Below the pieces are notes generated by a model, which worked only from the letters and a program-made list of their open reading frames with translations, had not been told where the DNA came from and did no database searches. The position numbers and the translations under genes were made by a program. A DNA stretch of 64,000 nucleotides from Chromatiales bacterium 21-64-14 (GTDB lineage: Bacteria; Pseudomonadota; Gammaproteobacteria; 21-64-14), in contig NCBI01000001.1 in NCBI GenBank assembly GCA_002255365.1, forward strand, positions 186,001-250,000. Direction: 5' to 3'. The first letter of the stretch is position 1. Every line of letters starts with the position of its first letter. Of the stretch, positions 29,685 through 37,710 are shown in pieces.

Positions 29685-30782
29685 ATGAGCGAACCAGTCC
29701 AGCCCGCAGTCCAGCCCGTAAGAGAAATCCGCATCAACCCCGTGGTCCCCAGTGAATCCGTGCTGGTCGCCACCGCGCGGGCGGTACGCCCGCGCCAGGA
29801 GGAGGAGAAGGCGCCCCGCGACGCGCGCGCCCATGTAGACCGATGTCCGTTCTGCACCGGCAACGAGTCCATGACCCCACCGACCATCGCCGCCTACCCA
29901 GCGGAGGGCCGCTGGGAGGTGCGTGTCGTGGAAAACCTCTATCCGGTGCTCGGCCACGACAGCACCGGCGGCAATTTGATCTTCGGCCTGCAGCAGGCCA
30001 TCGACGGCTATGGCCGCCACGAGGTCCTGATCGACCACTCCGCCCATGGAATCGCCATCCACGAGATGGACGACACCCATCTGTCCCTCGTCTTCCAGGC
30101 CTACCGGGACCGGATGTCAGAGTTGTACGCGACCAACCCGCGGCTGCGTTACGTGCTGGTGTTCAAGAACTTCGGGCCGGCGGCGGGCGCCAGCATTGCG
30201 CACACCCACAGCCAGGTGATCGCAATGCCCGTGGTGCCCGAGAACGTGCACAACGAGGTGGTAAACAGCCACCGCTACCATCAGAAACAGCACCAATGCA
30301 TCTTCTGCTCGCTGATCGACGAGGCACTGACCTTTGAGGCCACCATCTACGACCGCGCATCAGGCGCGATCCGGCGGCGCATCAGCGTCGGCCAATACGT
30401 GGTGGAACGCGGCGAGCGCTTCATCGCCATCAAACCGTTCGCGAGCCGCTTCGAGTGGGAGGTTCACATCCTGCCGTTGGAGCACCAGAGCGACTACACG
30501 GCCCTGGACGACGCGGACCTCCACGATCTAGCCCGAGTGCTGCGCCGGACTATGGGCCGGCTGGAAGCGGTGGTGGGTGGCGTACAGTACAACTACTTCC
30601 TCCATTCCCTGCCGCGGGGCGAGGAGTACAATGACTGCGACGCAAGCTACCACTGGCACCTGGAGATCTGCCCACGGACCAGCATTCCCACCGGCTTCGA
30701 ACTGGGCTCCGGACTGTTCGTGAACACGGTCAGCCCGGAAGACGCCGCCGCACGGCTGCGCGCGGTGCTGCTCGATGACTAA
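29685..30782 (+). CDS. GalT-family nucleotidyltransferase (galactose-1-P uridylyltransferase or APS:phosphate adenylyltransferase-like)
   Basis: The 365-residue protein belongs to the GalT branch of the HIT superfamily. It has two zinc-type Cys pairs (CPFC at 54-57, CIFC at 205-208), ENLYPVL, and the active-site HTHSQ at 173-177, where classic GalT has HPHGQ. The Ser in place of Gly and a setting without galactose genes argue against a Leloir role. The adenylylsulfate:phosphate adenylyltransferase (APAT) of Thiobacillus denitrificans, a sulfur-oxidation enzyme, belongs to a related nucleotidyltransferase family, so an APAT-like role is possible here. A GGAG ribosome site precedes the ATG. It diverges from dapA. 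Confidence 0.78.
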   Translation: MSEPVQPAVQPVREIRINPVVPSESVLVATARAVRPRQEEEKAPRDARAHVDRCPFCTGNESMTPPTIAAYPAEGRWEVRVVENLYPVLGHDSTGGNLIFGLQQAIDGYGRHEVLIDHSAHGIAIHEMDDTHLSLVFQAYRDRMSELYATNPRLRYVLVFKNFGPAAGASIAHTHSQVIAMPVVPENVHNEVVNSHRYHQKQHQCIFCSLIDEALTFEATIYDRASGAIRRRISVGQYVVERGERFIAIKPFASRFEWEVHILPLEHQSDYTALDDADLHDLARVLRRTMGRLEAVVGGVQYNYFLHSLPRGEEYNDCDASYHWHLEICPRTSIPTGFELGSGLFVNTVSPEDAAARLRAVLLDD

Positions 30783-30872
30783 CCGGGCCACCGGCGGCGC
30801 CCAAACCGCATCCACGGGCCGGCGCAAACCGCTCTGGACCCCGCAACGGCGCCGCGCGCCAGTGGTACGCCT

Positions 30873-31409
30873 ATGGCCATGAACAACTTCCTCGTCATCT
30901 CCGCGCTGGGAGGAGACCGCCCGGGCATCGTCAACGAGCTCTCGCTCGCGATCCTCAATTGCGGCTGCAACGTGGAGGACAGCCGGATGACGGTGCTCGG
31001 AGGGGAATTCGCGCTGATCCTGCTGGTGTCGGGCAACTGGAACACAATCGCCAAACTCGAAGGCGCCCTCGCGGGGCTCGGCGAGCGCCTGAGCATGACG
31101 ATCATTTCCAAACGCACCGAACCGCGGCCGCCGCGCGACGCGCTCCTCCCCTATACCGTGGAAGTCGTGTGCATCGACCATCCCGGCATCGTGCACAATC
31201 TGGCGGAATTCTTCTCATCACGGGACATCAACATCCAGGAATTGACCACCGCCAGCTACGCTGCGGCCCATACCGGCGCCCCGATGTTCTCGGTCCATCT
31301 GATGATCAGCATCCCGTCGTCCATCCAGATCGCCGCGCTGCGGGAGGAGTTCATGGATTTCTGCGACGCCCTCAATCTGGACGCCATCATGGAACCCTAC
31401 AAGGGCTGA
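30873..31409 (+). CDS. ACT-domain protein, GcvR-like
   Basis: The 178-residue protein consists of two ACT domains (about 5-75 and 92-170): FLVISALGGDRPGIVNELSLAI and YTVEVVCIDHPGIVHNLAEFF each carry the D-x-PG-I ligand loop. GcvR proteins bind glycine and antagonise GcvA at the glycine cleavage operon. The position between dapA and bcp is the same as in E. coli, which supports the name. No gcvA or gcv gene is in the window. The start may be the second Met (two codons downstream). Confidence 0.83.
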   Translation: MAMNNFLVISALGGDRPGIVNELSLAILNCGCNVEDSRMTVLGGEFALILLVSGNWNTIAKLEGALAGLGERLSMTIISKRTEPRPPRDALLPYTVEVVCIDHPGIVHNLAEFFSSRDINIQELTTASYAAAHTGAPMFSVHLMISIPSSIQIAALREEFMDFCDALNLDAIMEPYKG

Positions 31410-31459
31410 GTGCCAACGCGTATGACGCATGGGCGGAATCAATCAACCGGGAGGGATGC

Positions 31460-31930
31460 ATGAGCAAAGTCACGATCGGCGGGAAGGTGGCGGACTTCGA
31501 ACTGTCCGCTACCGGGGGCGAAACGATCCGGCTCTCCGCGCTCAAGGGCCGGACGGTGGTGCTGTATTTCTATCCCAAAGACAATACCCCGGGATGCACC
31601 CGGGAAGGACAGGACTTCCGGGACCTCCACCCGCGCTACACGGCCGCGGGGGCCGTGGTCCTGGGCATCTCCCGCGACACTGTCCAGTCCCATGAAAAGT
31701 TCCGCAGCCAGTATGATTTTCCATTTGCACTGTTGTCGGACGGGGACGAAAAACTCTGCCGGCAATTCGACGTGATCCGGCCCAAAAACATGTACGGCAA
31801 AACGGTCGAGGGTGTGGAACGCAGCACCTTTCTGATCGACTCCAACGGCATCCTGCGCCGCGAGTGGCGCAAGGTGAAGGTGGACGGCCATGCCGAAGAT
31901 GTGCTGGAGGCGCTCAAGGACCTTGGATAG
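31460..31930 (+). CDS. bcp: Thioredoxin-dependent thiol peroxidase (Bcp/PrxQ)
   Basis: The 156-residue peroxiredoxin has the peroxidatic Cys46 in NTPGCTREG. The resolving Cys five residues later in E. coli Bcp is replaced (GQDF), but Cys100 (DEKLCRQFDV) lies at the alternative resolving position used by other PrxQ proteins. It reduces peroxides using thioredoxin. The ATG at 31460 follows GGGAGGG at a good distance; the much longer frame upstream overlaps the ACT gene and is rejected. It forms a run with the ACT-domain gene. Confidence 0.95.
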   Translation: MSKVTIGGKVADFELSATGGETIRLSALKGRTVVLYFYPKDNTPGCTREGQDFRDLHPRYTAAGAVVLGISRDTVQSHEKFRSQYDFPFALLSDGDEKLCRQFDVIRPKNMYGKTVEGVERSTFLIDSNGILRREWRKVKVDGHAEDVLEALKDLG

Positions 31931-32014
31931 TCCCGTGCCCCGCACACCCGCGACGCGCCGGCCCCCGCAGGTCTCGCGCCCCTGCCGCTACGCCGCTCGC
32001 GCACAGGCCCCGTC

Positions 32015-33424
32015 ATGAGCGCCCGAAACCGTGGGAAACGGCTGTTCGTGCTGGACACCAACGTGCTGATGCACGACCCAGCCGCGATTTTCCGGTTCCA
32101 GGAACATGACCTCTACCTTCCGATGGTAGTCCTGGAGGAACTGGATGCCGCCAAGAAGGGACTCTCGGAAGTGGCCCGCAACGTGCGTCAGGCCAGCCGT
32201 TTTCTGGACGACCTGATGCGCGACGCCAGCAAACAGCAGATCGACCTGGGCATACCGCTGCCCACCCCCGGAAACGGCGGCGCCACTGCGCACGGCGGTG
32301 GCCGGCTGTTCTTCCAGACCCGGGCGTTGCCGACTCTGCTCCCCGAGGGATTGCCCGGCAGCCGGCCCGACAACGCCATCCTGGGCACCGCGCTGGCCCT
32401 GCAGAAGGACCATCCGGACCGCCGGGTGACGCTGGTCTCCAAAGACATCAACCTGCGTATCAAAGCCGCGGTGGTGGGAATCCACGCCGAGGACTACTAC
32501 GAAGACCGGGTCCTGGATGACGTCAGCCTGTTGTACACCGGCGCCGCGCAGCTGCCTGGGGATTTCTGGGAGCAACACGGCAAGGAGATGGAGTCCTGGC
32601 AGGAGGAAGGCCGCACGTTTTATCGGGTGCGCGGCCCGCTGATCGCCTCATGGTACCCCAACCAAAGCCTGTACATGGAAGGCGACCGACCCTTCGAGAC
32701 GTTGGTACGCAGCTGCGTGGAAGAGACGGCGGTGTTGGAGCTGGCGCACGACTACCGCGGTGCCAGAAACACAGTCTGGGGCATACACGCGCGCAATCGC
32801 GAGCAGAATTTCGCCCTCAACCTGCTGATGGATCCGGGCATCGACTTCGTTACCCTGCTCGGCGCCGCCGGTACCGGCAAGACCCTGCTGGCGCTCGCCG
32901 CCGGACTCGCCCAGACGTTGGAGGACAACCGTTACCGGGAGATCATCATGACCCGGGTCACGGTTCCGGTGGGCGAGGACATCGGCTTCTTGCCCGGCAC
33001 CGAGGAAGAGAAAATGACGCCGTGGATGGGTGCGCTCATGGACAACCTGGAGGTGCTTACCAAGACCGATACCGCCGGGGACTGGGGGCGGGCGGCGACC
33101 AACGACCTGCTGCGCAACCGCATCAAGATCCGCTCCATGAGCTTCATGCGCGGGCGCACCTTCCTCAACAAGTACGTCATCGTCGACGAGGCGCAGAATC
33201 TGACCTCCAAGCAGATGAAGACCCTCATCACGCGCGCCGGTCCCGGCACCAAGTTCATCTGCCTCGGGAACGTGGCGCAGATCGACACCCCGTACCTCAC
33301 CGAGACCACGTCGGGACTTACCTACGTGGTGGACCGGTTCCGGGCGTGGCCCCACAGTGGCCACATCACCCTGTTGCGCGGGGAACGCTCGCGGCTGGCC
33401 GACTTCGCCTCCGAGGCACTTTGA
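32015..33424 (+). CDS. PIN-PhoH fusion ATPase/ribonuclease (PhoH2/YlaK type)
   Basis: The 469-residue protein joins an N-terminal PIN nuclease domain (LFVLDTNVLMHDP, VVLEELDAAKKG, RPDNAILGTAL, LVSKDINLRIKA: the acidic residues of the metal site are present) to a C-terminal PhoH ATPase (Walker A LLGAAGTGKTLLALA, Walker B KYVIVDEAQNLTSKQMKTLITR). PhoH2 proteins unwind and cut RNA in vitro in the family. It is the last gene of the plus-strand run with gcvR-like and bcp. No antitoxin-like gene is visible upstream. Confidence 0.94.
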   Translation: MSARNRGKRLFVLDTNVLMHDPAAIFRFQEHDLYLPMVVLEELDAAKKGLSEVARNVRQASRFLDDLMRDASKQQIDLGIPLPTPGNGGATAHGGGRLFFQTRALPTLLPEGLPGSRPDNAILGTALALQKDHPDRRVTLVSKDINLRIKAAVVGIHAEDYYEDRVLDDVSLLYTGAAQLPGDFWEQHGKEMESWQEEGRTFYRVRGPLIASWYPNQSLYMEGDRPFETLVRSCVEETAVLELAHDYRGARNTVWGIHARNREQNFALNLLMDPGIDFVTLLGAAGTGKTLLALAAGLAQTLEDNRYREIIMTRVTVPVGEDIGFLPGTEEEKMTPWMGALMDNLEVLTKTDTAGDWGRAATNDLLRNRIKIRSMSFMRGRTFLNKYVIVDEAQNLTSKQMKTLITRAGPGTKFICLGNVAQIDTPYLTETTSGLTYVVDRFRAWPHSGHITLLRGERSRLADFASEAL

Positions 33425-33665
33425 TCGGGTCCGACCCCACACACGCGCCGCGGAGGCCGACGGCCGTGATCGCGCGCAGCTCCGGGCGCGCGATCAGATA
33501 GACCACCATCAGCGGGGCAAGTCGCCCGCCAATGCCCACGAATTAGGCAAGTAGCCGCGGATAGTTGCAGGGTCGCCCGGAACGGTATGCTCACGGCCGA
33601 CGACATGCTGCCGCTGGCCCGCGCAGTTCCTTATCGCCTGCGCCGAGAATACGGGCTGTTCCCGG

Positions 33666-34763
33666 TCAAACCAACCCACCCTCCGGGGGCGCGGGCGCTG
33701 GTGCCGCTACCGGCGGCGGATTCCGCGGCCAGGCGCGCATCACTGCCTCCACCAGGGTTGCCAGGGGAATGGCAAAGAACACCCCCCAGAATCCCCATAC
33801 ACCGCCGAACACCAGCACCGCGACGATGATGGCGATCGGATGGAGATTCACCACCTCGGAGAACATCAGCGGTACCAGTACGTTGCCATCCAGGGCCTGG
33901 ACGATTCCGTAGGCCACCATCACGTAGGCGAACTCGCTGGTCAGGCCCCATTGAGAGAATGCCACGAGGGCCACGGGAATGGTGACCACCACCGCGCCGA
34001 TATAGGGGACGAGCACCGAGAATCCCACCAGGGCGCCGAGCAGCATCGCGTACTTCAAACCCAGGATGGCCAGGGTAGCCGCGGTCGCCGCCCATACGAT
34101 CAGGATCTCCACGAACTTCCCACGTACGTAGTTGCCGATCTGTGCGTTCACGTCGCCCCAGACTTGCTGTAGCAGACTGCGCTCCTGAGGCAGGCAATCG
34201 GCCGTCCAGGCAAGGATACGGGCCTTGTCTTTCAGGAAAAAGAACACCAGTAACGGCACCAGAATCAGATACACCAGCAACGCGATAACGCTGAATACGG
34301 ACGCCAGGGACATGGACACGACATGCTGCCCAAGGGAGCCGATCTCAGCACGTACGGCGACGATCAAATCTTGCACCTGCTGGGTCGTAAAGAATTCCGG
34401 ATACCGTTCCGGGAGGTGCAGCAAGGCCTTCTGACCCCGCGCGATCATGTGCGGGAACTCGTGGACCAGTTGCGTGAGCTGCTGGTACAGAAGAGGAATA
34501 AGTCCGAAGATCAGGATTAATAAAAACCCCAGGAACAGGATCTGCACCGCGATGACACCCACCAGCCGCGGCACATGGCGACGCTGCAGGGCGCCCACGA
34601 TCCCTTCCAGGAGATAGGCGATGACGATGCTGGCCAGCACCGGCGCCAGCATATACCCCATGCCGACCACAACCGCGAACCCGGCGGCCAGCAGGATCGC
34701 GAGGAATACCGCCTGGGGGTCGGAGAAATATTTACGGACCCAGCCGTTGAGCACGGCGATCAT
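33666..34763 (-). CDS. AI-2E family transporter (PerM-like)
   Basis: The 365-residue integral membrane protein has about eight transmembrane segments in the AI-2E family order: a helical hairpin near the N-terminus, a long cytoplasmic/periplasmic helix (about 90-150), a second membrane block starting VIALLVYLILVPLLVFFFLKDK, and a final VFGGVWGFWGVFFAIPLATLVEAV. Family members export small molecules or act as Na+/H+ antiporters. The ATG at 34763 overlaps the stop of the upstream small gene by four bases, so it is preferred over a start nine codons earlier. It ends a probable LysR-led operon. Confidence 0.92.
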   Translation of the reverse strand: MIAVLNGWVRKYFSDPQAVFLAILLAAGFAVVVGMGYMLAPVLASIVIAYLLEGIVGALQRRHVPRLVGVIAVQILFLGFLLILIFGLIPLLYQQLTQLVHEFPHMIARGQKALLHLPERYPEFFTTQQVQDLIVAVRAEIGSLGQHVVSMSLASVFSVIALLVYLILVPLLVFFFLKDKARILAWTADCLPQERSLLQQVWGDVNAQIGNYVRGKFVEILIVWAATAATLAILGLKYAMLLGALVGFSVLVPYIGAVVVTIPVALVAFSQWGLTSEFAYVMVAYGIVQALDGNVLVPLMFSEVVNLHPIAIIVAVLVFGGVWGFWGVFFAIPLATLVEAVMRAWPRNPPPVAAPAPAPPEGGLV

Positions 34764-35161
34764 CGCGGTTCGTCGGCACTCGCAGCCCACGCCCGATAAT
34801 ACTGCGCAAATACTCCCTCCAGCTCGTCGATGACCTCGTCGGCCGGACGCCTCTGCAACATGTGTAGGTTCATCAGCGCATACACTTCGTTGAGCATCTT
34901 GCTCCGGTCCAACATCGGGTAGGTCTGACGCAGCCGCTTGACCGCTGCGACCACCGCCTCGTTTTCGGGGCGCGGTATCGGCATCGGTTCCACGGCCGGA
35001 CCGGGTTGCGGCGCTGGTTCCAGCGGCGCAGTGGGCACACCAGGGCTCAGGACGCCCGCGCCGCGCGCCCGCAGGAACTCAGCAAACGCCAGCAGCGCGT
35101 CCCGTCCCGGCTCATCCAGGGACTCGAAGATCTCCTGCAGGGTCCTGCCGTCGTCGGACAT
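34760..35161 (-). CDS. Conserved-looking hypothetical protein, 133 aa
   Basis: The family is not recognised. The protein is acidic and helical at the N-terminus (TLQEIFESLDEPGRDALLAFAEFLRAR), has a Pro-rich linker (about 40-63) and a helical C-terminal part (VVAAVKRLRQTYPMLDRSKMLNEVYALMNLHML). No membrane segment or signal is seen. The gene starts six bases after the degenerate amidotransferase gene and overlaps the AI-2E transporter gene, so it is part of that operon. Confidence 0.75.
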   Translation of the reverse strand: MSDDGRTLQEIFESLDEPGRDALLAFAEFLRARGAGVLSPGVPTAPLEPAPQPGPAVEPMPIPRPENEAVVAAVKRLRQTYPMLDRSKMLNEVYALMNLHMLQRRPADEVIDELEGVFAQYYRAWAASADEPR

Positions 35162-35167
35162 GGAGCT

Positions 35168-35908
35168 TCAGTTTTCGATCTTCAGGCTGAACACCGGCGG
35201 TTTGTGTCTCTCCCGCATCAGCGACAGCTCGTTCACCAGGGCGACTATCACTTGATCCGTGGTCCGTTGCGTCTCGTTCCACTCCTGTCGCGCGGTCGCG
35301 ATGAGATCCCCCATATTGTCCGGTGCCTGCCGCTTGGCCTCCATGAGGATATCCTCCAGCATCCCGGGCTTGACCTCCGGGCGGAACAGCATCCCATAGG
35401 TCAACGGATCGGGCCGGATCGCCAGCCAGTTCCCGGCGTCGTCCACCACCAGTGGATCCACGCCCGCGGGGAGGCGCGCCGATCCATTGTACATCGCCAG
35501 GACCCGTCGCCCGTCCACGGCCTCGGCCAAGGCATCGCCCCGCCCGGCCGCGGTCATGTGTGCGGTGGTCCAGCAGGCCGTGTGAAACGGCGCGTCCGAG
35601 GATTCGGCGCCGGCGGCGGCGGCAACCTCCAGGGCGCCGAAGCCGATCCCGACCACGGGACGTCCGACCTTCTGGAAGATCTTGATCAAATCCAGCTCCT
35701 CGCTGACCCAGGGACAGTGCTCGGTGTCAGTGATCGGCCACGCGCCGGCCAGGAGAAACAGCGCATCGTATTGCACCGCGCTGCCGGGAACCGCCTGGCC
35801 TACGAACGGGCGAAAATAGCTGAATCCGATGTTGCGCTTCTCGAGCTGCTTTTCGATCAACCCGAGGAATTCGGAGTAGGTATGCTGGACTACACAGAAG
35901 TGCTGCAT
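35168..35908 (-). CDS. Degenerate class I glutamine amidotransferase-like protein
   Basis: The 246-residue protein resembles the flavodoxin-like GATase1 fold: ALFLLAGAWPITD, PWVSEELDLIKIFQKVGRPVVGIGFGALEVAAAAGAE, and later TYGMLFRPEV where the catalytic His-x-Glu would lie. The nucleophile elbow reads GIGFG (residues 87-91): the catalytic Cys is replaced by Gly89 and no HxE motif is evident. It therefore probably has no glutaminase activity and may bind a ligand or act as a regulator. A GGGAG ribosome site precedes the ATG at 35908; a longer frame overlaps the LysR gene. It starts 17 bases after that gene. Confidence 0.72.
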   Translation of the reverse strand: MQHFCVVQHTYSEFLGLIEKQLEKRNIGFSYFRPFVGQAVPGSAVQYDALFLLAGAWPITDTEHCPWVSEELDLIKIFQKVGRPVVGIGFGALEVAAAAGAESSDAPFHTACWTTAHMTAAGRGDALAEAVDGRRVLAMYNGSARLPAGVDPLVVDDAGNWLAIRPDPLTYGMLFRPEVKPGMLEDILMEAKRQAPDNMGDLIATARQEWNETQRTTDQVIVALVNELSLMRERHKPPVFSLKIEN

Positions 35909-35925
35909 GGGCGTGCCGCTCCCGG

Positions 35926-36849
35926 TCAGGTCAGCGCGCCGTCGCGGTGCGCCTTGCAGTAGTCCCGTGCAAAGGCGAGCAACTCGTCCATGACCCGCAG
36001 GCGGAATTTTTGCTTCTGATGCACGAACGAGAACGGACGCTCCAAGGGTGGGTCCAGGTTGACCGCCGCCAAGGTACCGAGTTTGAGCTCCTTGAGAACC
36101 GTGGCCCGCGACAGTACCGAGATTCCCATGCCCACCTCCACCGCGCGCTTGACCGCCTCGGGGCTGCCCAGTTCCATACAAACCTTGAGATCGTTGCCGC
36201 TCAATTGTACCGAGCCCAAATACTCTTCGATCACTTCCCGGGTACCCGATCCCTCCTCGCGGCATATATAGGGGTATTCGAGCAGCTCCTCGCTGCGCAC
36301 CGATTCGCGGTCTGCCAGCGGATGGTTCGTCGGCACGATAACCACCAACTGATCCATGCGGCAGACCTCGACCACCAGATTCTTGTTGGAGACCGGCGCC
36401 TCCACCACCCCGAGGTCGATGGCGTTGTTCTCCACCATGGATACGATCCCCTCAGTATTGGAGACCTTGAGGTGGATATTGACGTCTGGATACTCGGACT
36501 TAAACCCTCCGAGCAGCGAGGGCAGCATGTACTCGGCGATGGTGGTGCTGGCGCCGATCAGAAGCACGCCGCTCACCTCGCCGGTCATCTCGCGCACCGC
36601 GTTTTCCATCTCGCCGTAGAGTTGAAAGATACGGTCGGCGTGCTCGTAGACCCGTAGCCCCGTTTCCGTAAGGCTGATCCGGTTGTGAGTACGGTCGAAC
36701 AGCCGGGTATTGAAATGTTCTTCGAGTTGGCGCACCTGGAAAGTCACCGCCGGCTGGGTCATATGCAAGGCCTCAGCCGCCTTGGTGAAACTCAGCAGGC
36801 GCGCGACGGTATGAAAGACTTGCAGTCTGCGATCGGCCATAGGGTCCAC
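35926..36849 (-). CDS. LysR-family transcriptional regulator (CbbR/CysL-like)
   Basis: The 307-residue protein has the N-terminal winged HTH (LQVFHTVARLLSFTKAAEALHMTQPAVTFQVRQLEEHFNTRLFDR) and a two-lobed effector-binding domain (LLIGASTTIAEYMLPSLLGGF, IDLGVVEAPV, EYPYICREEGSGTR). It most resembles CbbR and CysL-type regulators, but the target is not provable from sequence. A GTG at 36849 has GAGG five bases upstream; an ATG at 36840 is the alternative start. It leads a minus-strand run with the amidotransferase-like, 133-residue and AI-2E genes, and a palindrome lies upstream. Confidence 0.92.
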   Translation of the reverse strand: MDPMADRRLQVFHTVARLLSFTKAAEALHMTQPAVTFQVRQLEEHFNTRLFDRTHNRISLTETGLRVYEHADRIFQLYGEMENAVREMTGEVSGVLLIGASTTIAEYMLPSLLGGFKSEYPDVNIHLKVSNTEGIVSMVENNAIDLGVVEAPVSNKNLVVEVCRMDQLVVIVPTNHPLADRESVRSEELLEYPYICREEGSGTREVIEEYLGSVQLSGNDLKVCMELGSPEAVKRAVEVGMGISVLSRATVLKELKLGTLAAVNLDPPLERPFSFVHQKQKFRLRVMDELLAFARDYCKAHRDGALT

Positions 36850-36906
36850 CGATACCTCACCGGAGCACAGCGCGCCGGGGCGGCACGGTCATCGGATGAA
36901 CATTTA

Positions 36907-36927
36907 ACCCGCATCATTCATGCGGGT
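36907..36927. promoter_or_regulatory. 21-bp inverted repeat, possible LysR operator
   Basis: ACCCGCAT (36907-36914) and ATGCGGGT (36920-36927) form a perfect 8-bp inverted repeat around a five-base centre. It lies 58 bases upstream of the LysR start and about 170 bases before the divergent TM2-type gene. LysR proteins usually bind such dyads near their own divergent promoter. There is no T-run, so a terminator is unlikely. Confidence 0.4.
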
Positions 36928-37095
36928 GAGCTAAAGGAACGACGCCTACCCGGACAGGTATACCATCGTAGCAGTAATCCCCTGCGCGGCAAAGCCGGCA
37001 CGCGCGCAATCCCACGGATTTCCCGTGCTTTCCGGGCGCCACGGCCGCCTATCGGTCCACGCTCCCGTGGTCTATCCTATCCACTCCTGACACGG

Positions 37096-37680
37096 ATGAC
37101 GGCCGGCATGGGACGCGGGACCTGGAAATCGATCGATCTGGAAGGCGCCGGGCTCCAATCCCTCAACGTCCGTCTCGCCCGGCGCCTGAAACGCCGGCGC
37201 ACCGCCTACCTGCTCTGGATCCTGTTCCCGCTGGGTGCGCACCGCCTGTATCTGGAGGAGCGCTACGGCAGCATCACCTTCATGGCGCTCACCGCACTGA
37301 GTCTGATCCTCGCCCTGGCCCTGGGGCCGTGGAATGCGTCCATCGGCGTGCTGCCCGCGGTGGGCCTCGCGCTGTTCGATCTGTTCTGGATCGACCGGCG
37401 CATTACGTCCGTGAACAAACGCCTGCGCATGGAACTCTACCTAGGGGCCGGGGCAACACCGCCCGCCGGTTACCAAGGCCGCGTCCCGAAGGAGGCCTAC
37501 CTCGATGAGTACGTGCGCGGAAAGGAGGCTGAACGGGCCGGCCATCAGCCGGGCGCCCACAGCGCGCCTGACGGCGACCACTCGCGGGCACCCTCGTTTC
37601 GCGAACAGGAACGCATGCTGCGGGAGCTGTCCCGGCACCGCGGGACGCGGCGTCGGCGTGAGGAGAACCCCGGCGACTGA
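37096..37680 (+). CDS. TM2-domain-type membrane protein, 194 aa
   Basis: The protein has a basic N-terminus, then a TM2-like block (AYLLWILFPLGAHRLYLEERYGSITFMAL, with the GAHRLYL turn) with two or three hydrophobic segments to about residue 105, and a long charged hydrophilic tail rich in Arg, Glu and Gly. The TM2 domain function is not established. ATGs at 37096 and 37108 are both possible starts. It faces the RND genes tail to tail, ending 30 bases from them. Confidence 0.72.
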   Translation: MTAGMGRGTWKSIDLEGAGLQSLNVRLARRLKRRRTAYLLWILFPLGAHRLYLEERYGSITFMALTALSLILALALGPWNASIGVLPAVGLALFDLFWIDRRITSVNKRLRMELYLGAGATPPAGYQGRVPKEAYLDEYVRGKEAERAGHQPGAHSAPDGDHSRAPSFREQERMLRELSRHRGTRRRREENPGD

Positions 37681-37710
37681 GGGGCCCGGGACATTGTGCG
37701 GGCGCTCTCC

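Noticed and set aside
33587..33829. Short plus-strand frame whose start (LARAVPYRLRREYGLFPV) faintly resembles a secretion ATPase N-terminus
   Set aside because: It soon overlaps the AI-2E gene with low-complexity sequence; too short to call a gene remnant.
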